Assembly: GCA_023228885.1 (NCBI GenBank) | Contig: JALOAJ010000057.1 | Coordinates: forward strand, 1-10,089 | DNA length: 10,089 bases | From: Bacillota bacterium | GTDB lineage: Bacteria; Bacillota; Clostridia; Monoglobales; Firm-18 | Reading direction: 5' to 3' | Shown: positions 1-6,833 of the stretch, piece by piece | How positions within the stretch are numbered: position 1 is the first letter of the stretch | Layout: each line of letters starts with the position of its first letter | The notes under the pieces: generated by a model | The model's database searches: none | Seen by the model: the letters and a program-made list of their open reading frames with translations, nothing else | Told to the model about the DNA's origin: nothing | Translations under genes and position numbers: made by a program

Positions 1-617
1 TTTGTATAAACAAAAATGGGGTCGGCATGCATCAAGTTTTCAATTTTTTCGTTAACATCTGCCAAAACCAATGTTTTAAGCGATACAATGCCAAGCAAAT
101 GTCGTGCAGAATCCGTTACATAGCAAGTGTAAATCGTCTCTTTGTTGGGGGCTGTTTCCCGTATCCTGCTAAGCACTTCTTTAACTGTGAGTTCCTTCTT
201 TATGTCTACAAATTCAATCGTCATAATGCTGCCGGCAGAGTTTTCGGGATATGCTAAAAATTGATTGATGAGCCGCCGCTCAACCTCGCTGGTGTTGCGT
301 AAAATCTTTTTTACAACATATGCCGGCATTTCTTCCAAATAGTCGACCTTATCATCAAAATATAAGTCAGCCACAATGTCTGCCAGCTCTTTTTCGTTTA
401 TAAGCGCCGATATTTCTGCCTGCCGCTCAACCGAAAGATAAGAAAACACCTCTGATGCCATTTCTTTGGGCAATAGGCGAAAAAAAAGCAATGAATGCTT
501 TTCGTCAAGCTCGTTTATAAATTCCGCTATATCAGCCGTTCGATATCCGCCAAGCTTTTCCCTTAAAATATTATATTTTTTTTCGTTCAAAAGCTGCATC
601 GTTTTTTCAAAATCCAT
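1..617 (-). CDS. mgtE: Magnesium transporter MgtE, N-terminal part (cut by window edge)
   Basis: I translated this frame by hand. It starts at the ATG complementary to 615-617 and stays open to base 1, giving about 205 residues of a family usually near 450. It begins MDFEKTMQLLNEKKYN. A helical MgtE N domain follows, with RLLPKEMASEVFSYL and YLEEMPAYVVKKIL, then the hallmark linker SAGSIMTIEFVDI that opens the first CBS domain, and LLGIVSLKTLVLADVNEKI inside it. In characterised MgtE proteins the N and CBS domains form the cytosolic Mg2+ sensor that gates the membrane pore. The pore domain would lie to the left of the window. A ribosome binding site AAGGGTG lies about 8 bases upstream of the ATG, and a good promoter lies at 707-735. 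The leader is only about 80 nt, too short for an M-box magnesium riboswitch. Family assignment is firm; the rest of the gene is unseen. Confidence 0.93.
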   Translation of the reverse strand, partial: MDFEKTMQLLNEKKYNILREKLGGYRTADIAEFINELDEKHSLLFFRLLPKEMASEVFSYLSVERQAEISALINEKELADIVADLYFDDKVDYLEEMPAYVVKKILRNTSEVERRLINQFLAYPENSAGSIMTIEFVDIKKELTVKEVLSRIRETAPNKETIYTCYVTDSARHLLGIVSLKTLVLADVNEKIENLMHADPIFVYT

Positions 618-706
618 AATGTCACACCCTTTTCATTTGCTAACAGGGTATTGAACAATCAGAGCATCAGGCTTTTGTTCCTTATTATTCTAAATCCCCT
701 TACAAT

Positions 707-735
707 ATAATATCACAAAAGGGGCATTCTGACAA
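707..735 (-). promoter_or_regulatory. SigA-type promoter for mgtE
   Basis: Read on the minus strand, TTGTCA (730-735) and TATTAT (707-712) are separated by exactly 17 bp. This is one mismatch per hexamer from the vegetative sigma consensus. The predicted start is near 700, giving a leader of about 80 nt before the mgtE ATG. A CCCCTT/AAGGGG inverted repeat (696-701 and 719-724) brackets the -10 box and might be an operator or chance. Confidence 0.7.
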
Positions 736-780
736 CAAAAATCGATTATTTTATGTGCCGTACCAATTAATTTATAGCAA

Positions 781-1773
781 TTAATACTTTTTCAGCGCCG
801 CCCCGTCATAATAATTTTCAAGTATAGTTTTGTAATCTGCGCCGCATTTTGCCATGTAGTTTGCCCCATATTGGCTAAGCCCCACACCGTGACCGTACCC
901 TTCAACTTCGAATATAACATTTTTATCGTCAATACTCATGTTAAAATATGTTGATTTAAGGTCAAAGAGGGTGCGCATTTTAGCGCCGTCTATGCAAACA
1001 CCGCCAACTTCAATCGATTTAATGTAATTTCCGTCCGTTTTGGCAGCAGCGCCTATCCATTTTGAAAAATCATCGGGAAACTTTGCATTGTCAAATTCCT
1101 CAATTATTTTTTTTGTAAAATCTTCATGCTTTATGCAAACTGATGTTATATAATCAGCCTTTTGTTCCTCCCCGCCCGTTTGGACGCTTTTTAAATACGG
1201 CACATCCCTTTCCCAAACATCGCCGCTTGCCTGCGTATGCCCACCGGCGCTTGCCGAATGAAATACCGCCAAAATAGGCTGTTCGTCATAAACCATGATT
1301 TCCCCCGCTGTTTCGTCAACGCAGCTTGAAATTTTTTCGTAATTTTTATTCATCCATTCCAAACCATGCTTTTGTAAAAGAAAATCATATGAGCAGTATG
1401 CTGTGCAATGCATGGGGTTTGTGCAAATGGCGGCGTTTGGGTGTTCTGCAGGTGCCGACGAGGGGCTGTCCGAAAACTGTTTAAGCTTATGGTACGCATA
1501 AGTGCGTGCCGCAACCGCCTGCGCTTTTAGAGCCTCCTTTTCAAATGATGCCGGCATTTCGGCTACCACGACGCCTTTTAAATATTCTTCAAAGTCAATC
1601 GTGTTAGTGTCTTTGACCTCGGTAAAAAATATGTCAATGTTTTTGGGTAAAATGCTGCTGCTGTCAACAACATAATTTGAGCTATCGTCGGAAAAACGAC
1701 CCATGCCGATTAAAACGGGCAAGGAAAGGGCAACTATAATACAACCCACATAAGTTAAAAGTAAGCGTTTCAT
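781..1773 (-). CDS. spoIID: Stage II sporulation protein D (SpoIID), peptidoglycan lytic transglycosylase
   Basis: The protein has 330 residues, close to the roughly 340 of Bacillus subtilis SpoIID. Residues 4-24 form an N-terminal membrane anchor, so the enzyme domain faces outward. SpoIID cleaves glycan strands at the septum with SpoIIP and SpoIIM to drive engulfment of the forespore. The catalytic Glu is E72 in VVVAEMPASF, followed by EALKAQAVAARTYAY. H111, C117, H122 and C123 have the spacing of the zinc site known from the Clostridioides difficile enzyme. FHSASAGGHT, DVPYLKSV and the C-terminal GYGHGVGLSQYGAN are family signatures, and the protein appears intact. The SD AAAGG (1788-1792) is 14 bases from the ATG, but a TGGT-TTTT-ACCA mini-hairpin (1774-1785) between them may bring it closer. 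The usual neighbours spoIIQ and spoIIID are not adjacent. In relatives the gene is SigE-controlled; I could not find a clear SigE site here. Confidence 0.95.
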   Translation of the reverse strand: MKRLLLTYVGCIIVALSLPVLIGMGRFSDDSSNYVVDSSSILPKNIDIFFTEVKDTNTIDFEEYLKGVVVAEMPASFEKEALKAQAVAARTYAYHKLKQFSDSPSSAPAEHPNAAICTNPMHCTAYCSYDFLLQKHGLEWMNKNYEKISSCVDETAGEIMVYDEQPILAVFHSASAGGHTQASGDVWERDVPYLKSVQTGGEEQKADYITSVCIKHEDFTKKIIEEFDNAKFPDDFSKWIGAAAKTDGNYIKSIEVGGVCIDGAKMRTLFDLKSTYFNMSIDDKNVIFEVEGYGHGVGLSQYGANYMAKCGADYKTILENYYDGAALKKY

Positions 1774-1809
1774 TGGTAAAAACCATACCTTTCATTATAC
1801 TTTGGTTAT

Positions 1810-1838
1810 ATTATACACATAAATATCAAAAGTTAGAA
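1810..1838 (-). promoter_or_regulatory. Possible promoter for spoIID
   Basis: On the minus strand TTCTAA (1833-1838) is followed after 17 bp by a perfect TATAAT (1810-1815), which would give a leader of about 30 nt. The -35 is poor. A second TATAAT sits at 1794-1799 without a good -35. A sporulation gene would be expected to use a SigE site, and no convincing CATANNNT -10 was found, so this is tentative. Confidence 0.35.
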
Positions 1839-1854
1839 CAAGCAAATAAATTTC

Positions 1855-1883
1855 TTGACATATATATGTATTTATTATATACT
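1855..1883 (+). promoter_or_regulatory. Strong SigA promoter for the small secreted protein-secD-secF unit
   Basis: A perfect TTGACA (1855-1860) is followed after exactly 17 bp by TATACT (1878-1883), so transcription should start near 1890. A 5-bp inverted repeat, TACTC-TGTG-GAGTA (1880-1893), overlaps the -10 and start point and could bind a repressor. The transcript's first bases would fold AGGCAT-TATCG-ATGCCT (1895-1911), a possible 5' protective hairpin. The promoter is divergent from spoIID. Confidence 0.75.
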
Positions 1884-1943
1884 CTGTGGAGTACAGGCAT
1901 TATCGATGCCTAAAATGGCTTTATGGCGGAACGGAGCAAGTTT

Positions 1944-2273
1944 ATGCGTCAAGCAAGCAGAATATTTGCGTTGCTTATAATGGTTGTGTTTTTGTCATCA
2001 ATATTTTCGTCAACTGCTGTTACCGTTTCGGCGGCGCAGGGCACAGACGACACATCATCAATTCGCGGTCTTGGCGCTGATTGTTATATCTGCTTGCCTA
2101 AAGAAAATGTATCAGAGGTTGGCAGCGCCAAATATTATATGGGAAACGGTTTGTGGCATGCGGAAACGCTTATTGAAAAAAGCGTAAAGCCCTGTTGGGT
2201 TTTGCCATGTTTTTTTATGCCCACTTCAGATAAAATTGTAAAGGTGATATACAAAAAGGACGGTAAAAAATGA
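1944..2273 (+). CDS. Small secreted protein of unknown function
   Basis: The protein has 109 residues from the ATG at 1944. I prefer this start over the in-frame ATG at 1923 because GGAG (1933-1936) sits 7 bases upstream of it, while 1923 has no ribosome binding site. The N-terminus is a typical Sec signal peptide: MRQASR, then a hydrophobic run at residues 7-28, with likely cleavage around SAA|QG (30-32). The mature part is about 78 residues. It has four cysteines in two close pairs, CYIC (47-50) and CWVLPC (84-89), and a lysine-rich tail KKDGKK. The cysteines could form disulfides or bind metal or a cofactor. It is not the six-cysteine SCIFF peptide found near secD in some Clostridia, because number and spacing differ. 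It lies 56 bp before secD behind the strong promoter at 1855. I do not recognise the family. Confidence 0.7.
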   Translation: MRQASRIFALLIMVVFLSSIFSSTAVTVSAAQGTDDTSSIRGLGADCYICLPKENVSEVGSAKYYMGNGLWHAETLIEKSVKPCWVLPCFFMPTSDKIVKVIYKKDGKK

Positions 2274-2329
2274 CTTATAAAAATTGTTTCGGGGATAATA
2301 TTAATACATTTTAAGAGGAGGAGTTGTTA

Positions 2330-3607
2330 TTGCGCAACAATAAAGCAACATTTTTTGTTTTGGCTGCAATAGCTGTTTTACTTGGGTATGTAGCTTTTTT
2401 TGGATTTGAATTTTCAATCGGCAATAATAAAACATACGAAATAAAGGGCGCTGACAAAATGCGCTACGGGATTGACATCAGGGGCGGCATTGAAGCGGTA
2501 TATGAGCCCAAGGATGCCGATATTAGACCGACTGAGGCGCAGCTTGATTCCGCGCGTGCCATAATTGAAACGAGGTTAGACCTTAAAAACATTACCGACA
2601 GGGAAATTACGGTGGATGTTGATAACGGTTTGATTATAGTGCGTTTCCCGTGGGCATCGACCGAGATTGATTTTGACCCGCAAAAGGCGATAGCCGAAAT
2701 TGGTCAAACAGCAATGCTGTCATTTAGGAATCCGGAGGGTGAAATTTTGCTAAAGGGGGATACCGTCGTTAGCAGTAAACCCGAATATGACCCACAGCAG
2801 CGTTCATATCATATAGCCCTTGAATTTAACAACGAGGGCGCGCAACTGTTTGAACAGGCAACACGAAGCCTTATGGGTAAGAATATCTCTATTTTTATGG
2901 ACGAGGACGAAATTTCTTCGCCAAGGGTAAACGAGGCAATTGCCGGCGGGCGTGCCGTTATAACGGGGCAGTTTACGGCAGAAACGGCAAAAAAACTTTC
3001 GAACCAAATAAGCTCGGGCGCCCTTCCGTTTTCGCTCAAATCGGAAAGCAACAGCACAATAAGCCCCAAGCTTGGAAAGTCAGCCCTTGATGTTATGTTA
3101 AGGGCAGGGATTTTGGCTTTTATACTTGTATGCTTGTTTATGTTGTTCTTTTATCGATTACCCGGTTTTGTTTCAATCTTTGCCTTTAGCTTAGTGGTAG
3201 TGGGGCAAATACTGGCGCTTTCAATACCGCAGTTTACGCTAACCCTTCCCGGTATTGCCGCTGTTATTTTAACTATCGGCATGGGGGTTGATGCAAACAT
3301 AATTACAGCCGAGCGAATTAAAGAAGAGGTTGTTGCGGGAAAAACCGTCGGAGCGGCGATAGATTCGGGCTTTCATAAGGCGTTTACAGCGGTGCTTGAC
3401 GGTAACATTACCGTTGCAATTGTGGCAGTTATCTTAATGAAGTTCGGCTCCGGCACAATGATTTCGTTTGGATATTCACTGTTTGCAGGCGTAATTCTTA
3501 ACTTTTTAGTCGGCATTAACGCGTCTAAGCTTATGGTTAGTTCGCTAAGCCAATTTAAAGGGCTTAGAAAGCCTGTGCTTTTTGGAGCAAGGAGGGAAGC
3601 AAAATGA
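2330..3607 (+). CDS. secD: Protein translocase subunit SecD
   Basis: SecD partners SecF in the membrane and uses the proton-motive force to help pull proteins out of the SecYEG channel. The start is best placed at TTG 2330, with AGGAGGAG (2316-2323) 6 bases upstream. The in-frame TTG at 2324 touches that site and is unlikely. This gives 425 residues beginning MRNNKATFFVL. TM1 is at about 7-27, followed by RYGIDIRGGIEAVYEP, the family's D/GG motif. A large external P1-type domain follows, with SPRVNEAIAGGRAVITGQF late in it. TM2-TM6 fill about 258-400 and contain GMGVDANIITAERIKEE (about 317-333) and DSGFHKAFTAVLDGNIT. It is separate from SecF, as in Clostridia, unlike the fused SecDF of Bacillus. 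No yajC lies beside it. The gene looks complete. Confidence 0.95.
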   Translation: MRNNKATFFVLAAIAVLLGYVAFFGFEFSIGNNKTYEIKGADKMRYGIDIRGGIEAVYEPKDADIRPTEAQLDSARAIIETRLDLKNITDREITVDVDNGLIIVRFPWASTEIDFDPQKAIAEIGQTAMLSFRNPEGEILLKGDTVVSSKPEYDPQQRSYHIALEFNNEGAQLFEQATRSLMGKNISIFMDEDEISSPRVNEAIAGGRAVITGQFTAETAKKLSNQISSGALPFSLKSESNSTISPKLGKSALDVMLRAGILAFILVCLFMLFFYRLPGFVSIFAFSLVVVGQILALSIPQFTLTLPGIAAVILTIGMGVDANIITAERIKEEVVAGKTVGAAIDSGFHKAFTAVLDGNITVAIVAVILMKFGSGTMISFGYSLFAGVILNFLVGINASKLMVSSLSQFKGLRKPVLFGARREAK

Positions 3608-4530
3608 TTAAATTTTATAATAACAGATGGAGATATTTTATAATTTCAATCGTTGCATTGGCAGTCGGCGTTATAGCGTTTTTTATAAACGGCGTTTCAC
3701 TTGATATCCAATTTAAAGGCGGCGCTATTATTAAATACAGCTATACGGGAGATGTAGATTTTTCGGAGGTTAGCGCAATTGTCACCGAAAAGCTAAACAG
3801 AGGCGTTGAAATTCAAGAAACAACCAGCAATGTTGACAATGTCGAAACAAAGAGCATTGTTTTAAATTTGGCAGACAATGAAGGTCTTTCGGAGGATGAG
3901 CAAATAGCTTTGGACGAGGCGCTGAAAGAAAGGTTTCCGAATTCTGACCTTACCTTGACCGGCTCATCGGTTGTTAAGCCTTTTATAGGTAGAAGGTTTT
4001 TTATCACCAGCATTCGCGCGGTTTTGCTTGCCTCGTTGTTGATTATGATTTTTATTTGGTACAGGTTTAGAAAAATATCCGGTGCATCCGCAGGGGTGAT
4101 GGCGTTGGTTGCGCTTTTGCACGATGTTGCCATTGTGTTTTTCGTCTTTATCGTGTTTAAAATGCCGATTAACGATTCATTTATCGCGGCTGCACTTACA
4201 ATAGTCGGTTATTCAATTAACGATACCATTGTAATTTATGACCGTATTCGTGAAAACAGAAGGCTGCTTGGCGTAAAGGTGCCGGTTGACGAACTTGTGG
4301 ACAAAAGCATTAACCAATCGCTGGTGCGCTCAATAAACACAAGCATTACAACCTTTGTCAGCATAACAATAGTTTATATTTTTGCTTTGATTTACAATAT
4401 CGATTCAATTAAGTCATTCGCACTGCCGATGATGTTTGGTATTGTATCGGGTTGTTACTCGTCTGTGTGTTTGGCAGGGCCGCTTTGGGTTTCGTGGCAA
4501 AAGTTTAAATCAAAGGCAAAAACCGCATAA
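3604..4530 (+). CDS. secF: Protein translocase subunit SecF
   Basis: The protein has 308 residues, normal for SecF. Its ATG overlaps the secD stop (ATGA at 3604-3607), which implies translational coupling and a one-to-one complex. An AAGGAGGG ribosome binding site lies just upstream, inside secD. TM1 spans about 11-29, then DIQFKGGAIIKYSY, a short external domain, TM2 around 134-153, and TM3 at 161-185 with LLHDVAIVF. The signature GYSINDTIVIYDRIREN lies at 202-218, and INQSLVRSINTSITT at 236-250 precedes the last membrane segments. All main family motifs are visible and the gene seems intact. It is the last gene of the unit and is followed by terminator hairpins. Confidence 0.96.
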   Translation: MIKFYNNRWRYFIISIVALAVGVIAFFINGVSLDIQFKGGAIIKYSYTGDVDFSEVSAIVTEKLNRGVEIQETTSNVDNVETKSIVLNLADNEGLSEDEQIALDEALKERFPNSDLTLTGSSVVKPFIGRRFFITSIRAVLLASLLIMIFIWYRFRKISGASAGVMALVALLHDVAIVFFVFIVFKMPINDSFIAAALTIVGYSINDTIVIYDRIRENRRLLGVKVPVDELVDKSINQSLVRSINTSITTFVSITIVYIFALIYNIDSIKSFALPMMFGIVSGCYSSVCLAGPLWVSWQKFKSKAKTA

Positions 4531-4551
4531 TGTGTTTTTAAATAATAAATT

Positions 4552-4571
4552 GTTTTTGGAAAAACTTTTTT
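4552..4571 (+). terminator. Weak AT-rich hairpin with T6 tail after secF
   Basis: GTTTTTGGAAAAAC (4552-4565) is self-complementary and is followed directly by six T residues (4566-4571). The stem is nearly all A-T, so alone it would terminate poorly. It lies 21 bases after the secF stop and just before the stronger hairpin at 4579. Confidence 0.35.
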
Positions 4572-4578
4572 AATCTAT

Positions 4579-4617
4579 AAAGGCTGTGTAGATGTAGGAT
4601 TATTTACACGGCCTTTT
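4579..4617 (+). terminator. Rho-independent terminator of the secDF unit
   Basis: AAAGGCTGTGTA (4579-4590) pairs with TACACGGCCTTT (4605-4616) over 12 bp with a single G-T wobble and a 14-nt loop. TTTT then ATATAT follow. The stem is strong; the T tail is short but adequate. It separates secDF from the restriction gene. Confidence 0.75.
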
Positions 4618-4670
4618 ATATATGTTGTTGAAGGGGTTTTAATTATTTTTAAATTGGGGGTGCCAGCTAC

Positions 4671-5507
4671 ATGTCAGGCAGAAATCGTGCAACAGGATGG
4701 CAGCATGCAAAGCTTTCCGGGCATGAAAACGAGGCGTTAATTGCACAGTTAACAAAAAAAAATAAAGCGCTTCAAAATCGAATATTAAAATGCGCGCATA
4801 TTAATGATGTTGCCGTTGTTGATGTTGAGTACGGCGGGTTAGCGGAAAAAAATGTAGATTGCATATTCTCGGGCAAAAAAACAAAATCTAAAACAGATAT
4901 GAGCCTATTTTTGTCAAATGGCGAACGATTAAATGTTTCCATAAAAAAAGAAAGGTCAGGTCAGGTCTTTTTAATCGGTATAGACCGATTTATACAGGGA
5001 TTTGAACGCCAGTACTTGCAAACAATACCGTCGGCGGTTAAAAGGGCAATCGCGCTGTATTTCGGCTCTGCGCACGACATACCCGAAGTTATTTTCAAAT
5101 GCGCCACTTCGCGCATAGACATGCAAACAAAAAAGCACAGGCTGGTTGCTGAAACGCTAAAGGCTTACGATTTTAATCTTGCAAATATTTTAATTTCTTG
5201 GATTAACGCCAACATAAGCAATCTGTTTGATTTTTGCTTTTCAAGGGGGCTGGCAAAAAATAAAAAGGATTATGCTCAAATCATATGGTATAAAAACATG
5301 CTTGGTGAAAATGAGCTTGATAAATTAATCTATTTGCCCGATATATTAAAAAGAGTTCCTCCAACAGCGGAATATGGGAATAAGAATGGGGGCAGCACTA
5401 TCCAGTTGCCATTCGGCTTTGTTCAATGGCACAGCCCAAGTAAAAAAACTCCAGGAAGCTTACAGTTTCATCATAATTACAGCAAAATTGTTGACTTATT
5501 GCCATAA
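4671..5507 (+). CDS. Putative type II restriction endonuclease
   Basis: The protein has 278 residues and starts at ATG 4671, with GGGGGTG (4656-4662) 8 bases upstream. I assign the function partly from context: a cytosine-5 DNA methyltransferase lies tail to tail, 9 bp away. Within the protein, KTDMSLFLSNGERLNVSIKK (75-94) looks like the core of a PD-(D/E)xK nuclease, with D76 as metal ligand and S90-I-K92 in place of ExK. That acceptor is unusual and unproven. The C-terminal STIQLPFGFVQWH (242-254) and LQFHHNYSKI (264-273) resemble a conserved block I recall from type II endonucleases, but I cannot name the subfamily or cut site. No signal peptide or membrane segment is present, so it is cytoplasmic. 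No controller (C) protein gene is seen. Its job would be cutting unmodified foreign DNA, with self DNA protected by the methylase. Confidence 0.78.
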   Translation: MSGRNRATGWQHAKLSGHENEALIAQLTKKNKALQNRILKCAHINDVAVVDVEYGGLAEKNVDCIFSGKKTKSKTDMSLFLSNGERLNVSIKKERSGQVFLIGIDRFIQGFERQYLQTIPSAVKRAIALYFGSAHDIPEVIFKCATSRIDMQTKKHRLVAETLKAYDFNLANILISWINANISNLFDFCFSRGLAKNKKDYAQIIWYKNMLGENELDKLIYLPDILKRVPPTAEYGNKNGGSTIQLPFGFVQWHSPSKKTPGSLQFHHNYSKIVDLLP

Positions 5508-5516
5508 GGTCAGCAT

Positions 5517-6608
5517 TTATTCGCTAAAAGCAAAGGCTTCAAGCATTTGATTGGCTATTGCAACGGATAATAGCGGCGGCACTGCATTGCCTATTTCCAA
5601 CCGTTTCATGCCATCGCTCCCGTAAAACTTATAACTGTCCGGAAAACTTTGAAGTCTGGCGCCTTCTCTTATAGACATTGCGCGCGAATCCCTGGGGTGT
5701 ATACACCTTGATGAGGATGGGCATGCAAAGTTTCGCGTAATAGTTGTTGAAGGTTTTTCCCACCATAGCTTGGCATAAGTGTTGCCGTACCCGCTTTTGG
5801 GTCTGATGCTTTCGGGAAGGTCGTTTTTGCTTTGCCCGTCTTTTAAAGTTTTCATAATTTCTATCAGGTGCTGACCGTTTTTCGGAGAAGTATGCTCCGT
5901 TAGCTCGGATGCATCTCTGACAAATTTTAAAAACTCGTTATCCGGCTCTTTTGTATAGTTGTCGGCGCTTTCCCCGCTTTTTAAAACGGGCAGGTCGCCA
6001 ATAGCATCTTTTAGCGATATGTAGGGCTTTAACAACGGACCGCAGCCGTGGGTTTCGGGTGGATATACAAAGGGGTTTGTTTCCTTAAACCCTACAAGTA
6101 TAACCCTCTCGCGCTGCTGCGGAACGCCGTAATCAACAGCGTTTAGCACTTTGTATTTAAGCGAATATCCAAGCCTTTCAAACTCTGTTTTAACATTATT
6201 GAACAGCCTGCCTTTGTCCATGCTCAAAAGCCCGACAACATTCTCATATATAAATGCTTTCGGGTTTAAAATTTCAAGCATCCTTTTATATTGTAAAAAT
6301 AAATTCGCCCTTTCGTCTAATCGTCTTTTACCGAGTGTCGAATACGATTGGCAAGGCGGACCACCGATAATAAGGTCAATTTCTTTAGACTCCAATGCAG
6401 TTTCCAAATATTCCTTCGTCAGCTCGTTGATGTCGCAGTTTAAAAGTTTTACATCCGGATAATTTAAAGAATAGGCAATGGATATATCCTTTTTTATTTC
6501 GTTTGCGGCAACAATGTTAAATTCCGGCAACTTGGAAAAGCCGTAACTTAACCCCCCGACGCCGGCAAACAAGTCCAATATATTATATTTTTTCAACTTC
6601 TGCCTCAT
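5517..6608 (-). CDS. DNA (cytosine-5-)-methyltransferase of a type II R-M system
   Basis: The protein has 363 residues with the standard motif order. Motif I is DLFAGVGGLSYGF (12-24, SAM binding). Motif IV is GGPPCQSYS (82-90), with nucleophile C86. Motif VI is ENV (122-124). Motif VIII is QQRERV (164-169). The target recognition region lies at about 190-290, ending in LWWEKPSTTITRNF. Motif IX is REGARLQSFPD (314-324) and motif X is GNAVPP (340-345). All catalytic residues are present, so it should make 5-methylcytosine. The target sequence cannot be read from the recognition region by eye. The ATG at 6608 has AGGA touching it. The TTG four codons later, with GAGG upstream, is an alternative start; both leave motif I intact. 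The convergent arrangement with the endonuclease means readthrough of either gene makes antisense RNA to the other. Confidence 0.96.
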   Translation of the reverse strand: MRQKLKKYNILDLFAGVGGLSYGFSKLPEFNIVAANEIKKDISIAYSLNYPDVKLLNCDINELTKEYLETALESKEIDLIIGGPPCQSYSTLGKRRLDERANLFLQYKRMLEILNPKAFIYENVVGLLSMDKGRLFNNVKTEFERLGYSLKYKVLNAVDYGVPQQRERVILVGFKETNPFVYPPETHGCGPLLKPYISLKDAIGDLPVLKSGESADNYTKEPDNEFLKFVRDASELTEHTSPKNGQHLIEIMKTLKDGQSKNDLPESIRPKSGYGNTYAKLWWEKPSTTITRNFACPSSSRCIHPRDSRAMSIREGARLQSFPDSYKFYGSDGMKRLEIGNAVPPLLSVAIANQMLEAFAFSE

Positions 6609-6833
6609 TCCTGCTTATTGTGCAAGATAAATTTATTTTATACCATAAATGCTGGAAGGGTTTTTTAACAACTTTTAAAACAACTCTCCATTTTTAATTT
6701 TACAATAGAACCATGCCAAAGTCAACCCATCTTATGTCGATATTTTTTTGCTTCTATACAACTAAATCTTTTGTTTGCTTCATAAGTTAAAATAAGGGGG
6801 CAGAATAAGTAATTGAATTGGAGCTGATAATAG
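6609..6833. other. Divergent intergenic region, methylase / M23 peptidase
   Basis: This is 225 bp of AT-rich DNA that must hold promoters for both flanking genes. No near-consensus pair is evident. For the methylase, TATAAA occurs on the minus strand around 6637-6642 without a good -35. For the peptidase, CATAAGTT (6781-6788) resembles the -10 of mother-cell sporulation sigma factors (CATANNNT), but the matching -35 is not at the right distance. A direct repeat ACAACT-TTTAAA-ACAACT occurs near 6668-6685. I see no small ORF with a ribosome binding site. Confidence 0.4.

Noticed and set aside
1923..1943. Upstream ATG at 1923 as the start of the small secreted protein
   Set aside because: It has no ribosome binding site, and it adds a charged stretch before the signal peptide. 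ATG 1944 has GGAG at the right distance.
1944..2273. SCIFF or another known modified-peptide precursor ahead of secD
   Set aside because: It has four cysteines, not six, a Sec signal peptide, and no radical SAM maturase gene beside it.
6781..6788. SigK/SigE-type -10 (CATAAGTT) before the M23 peptidase gene
   Set aside because: No ATA or AC -35 element lies at the required spacing (the nearest AC is 18 bp away), so one half-site in AT-rich DNA is not enough.
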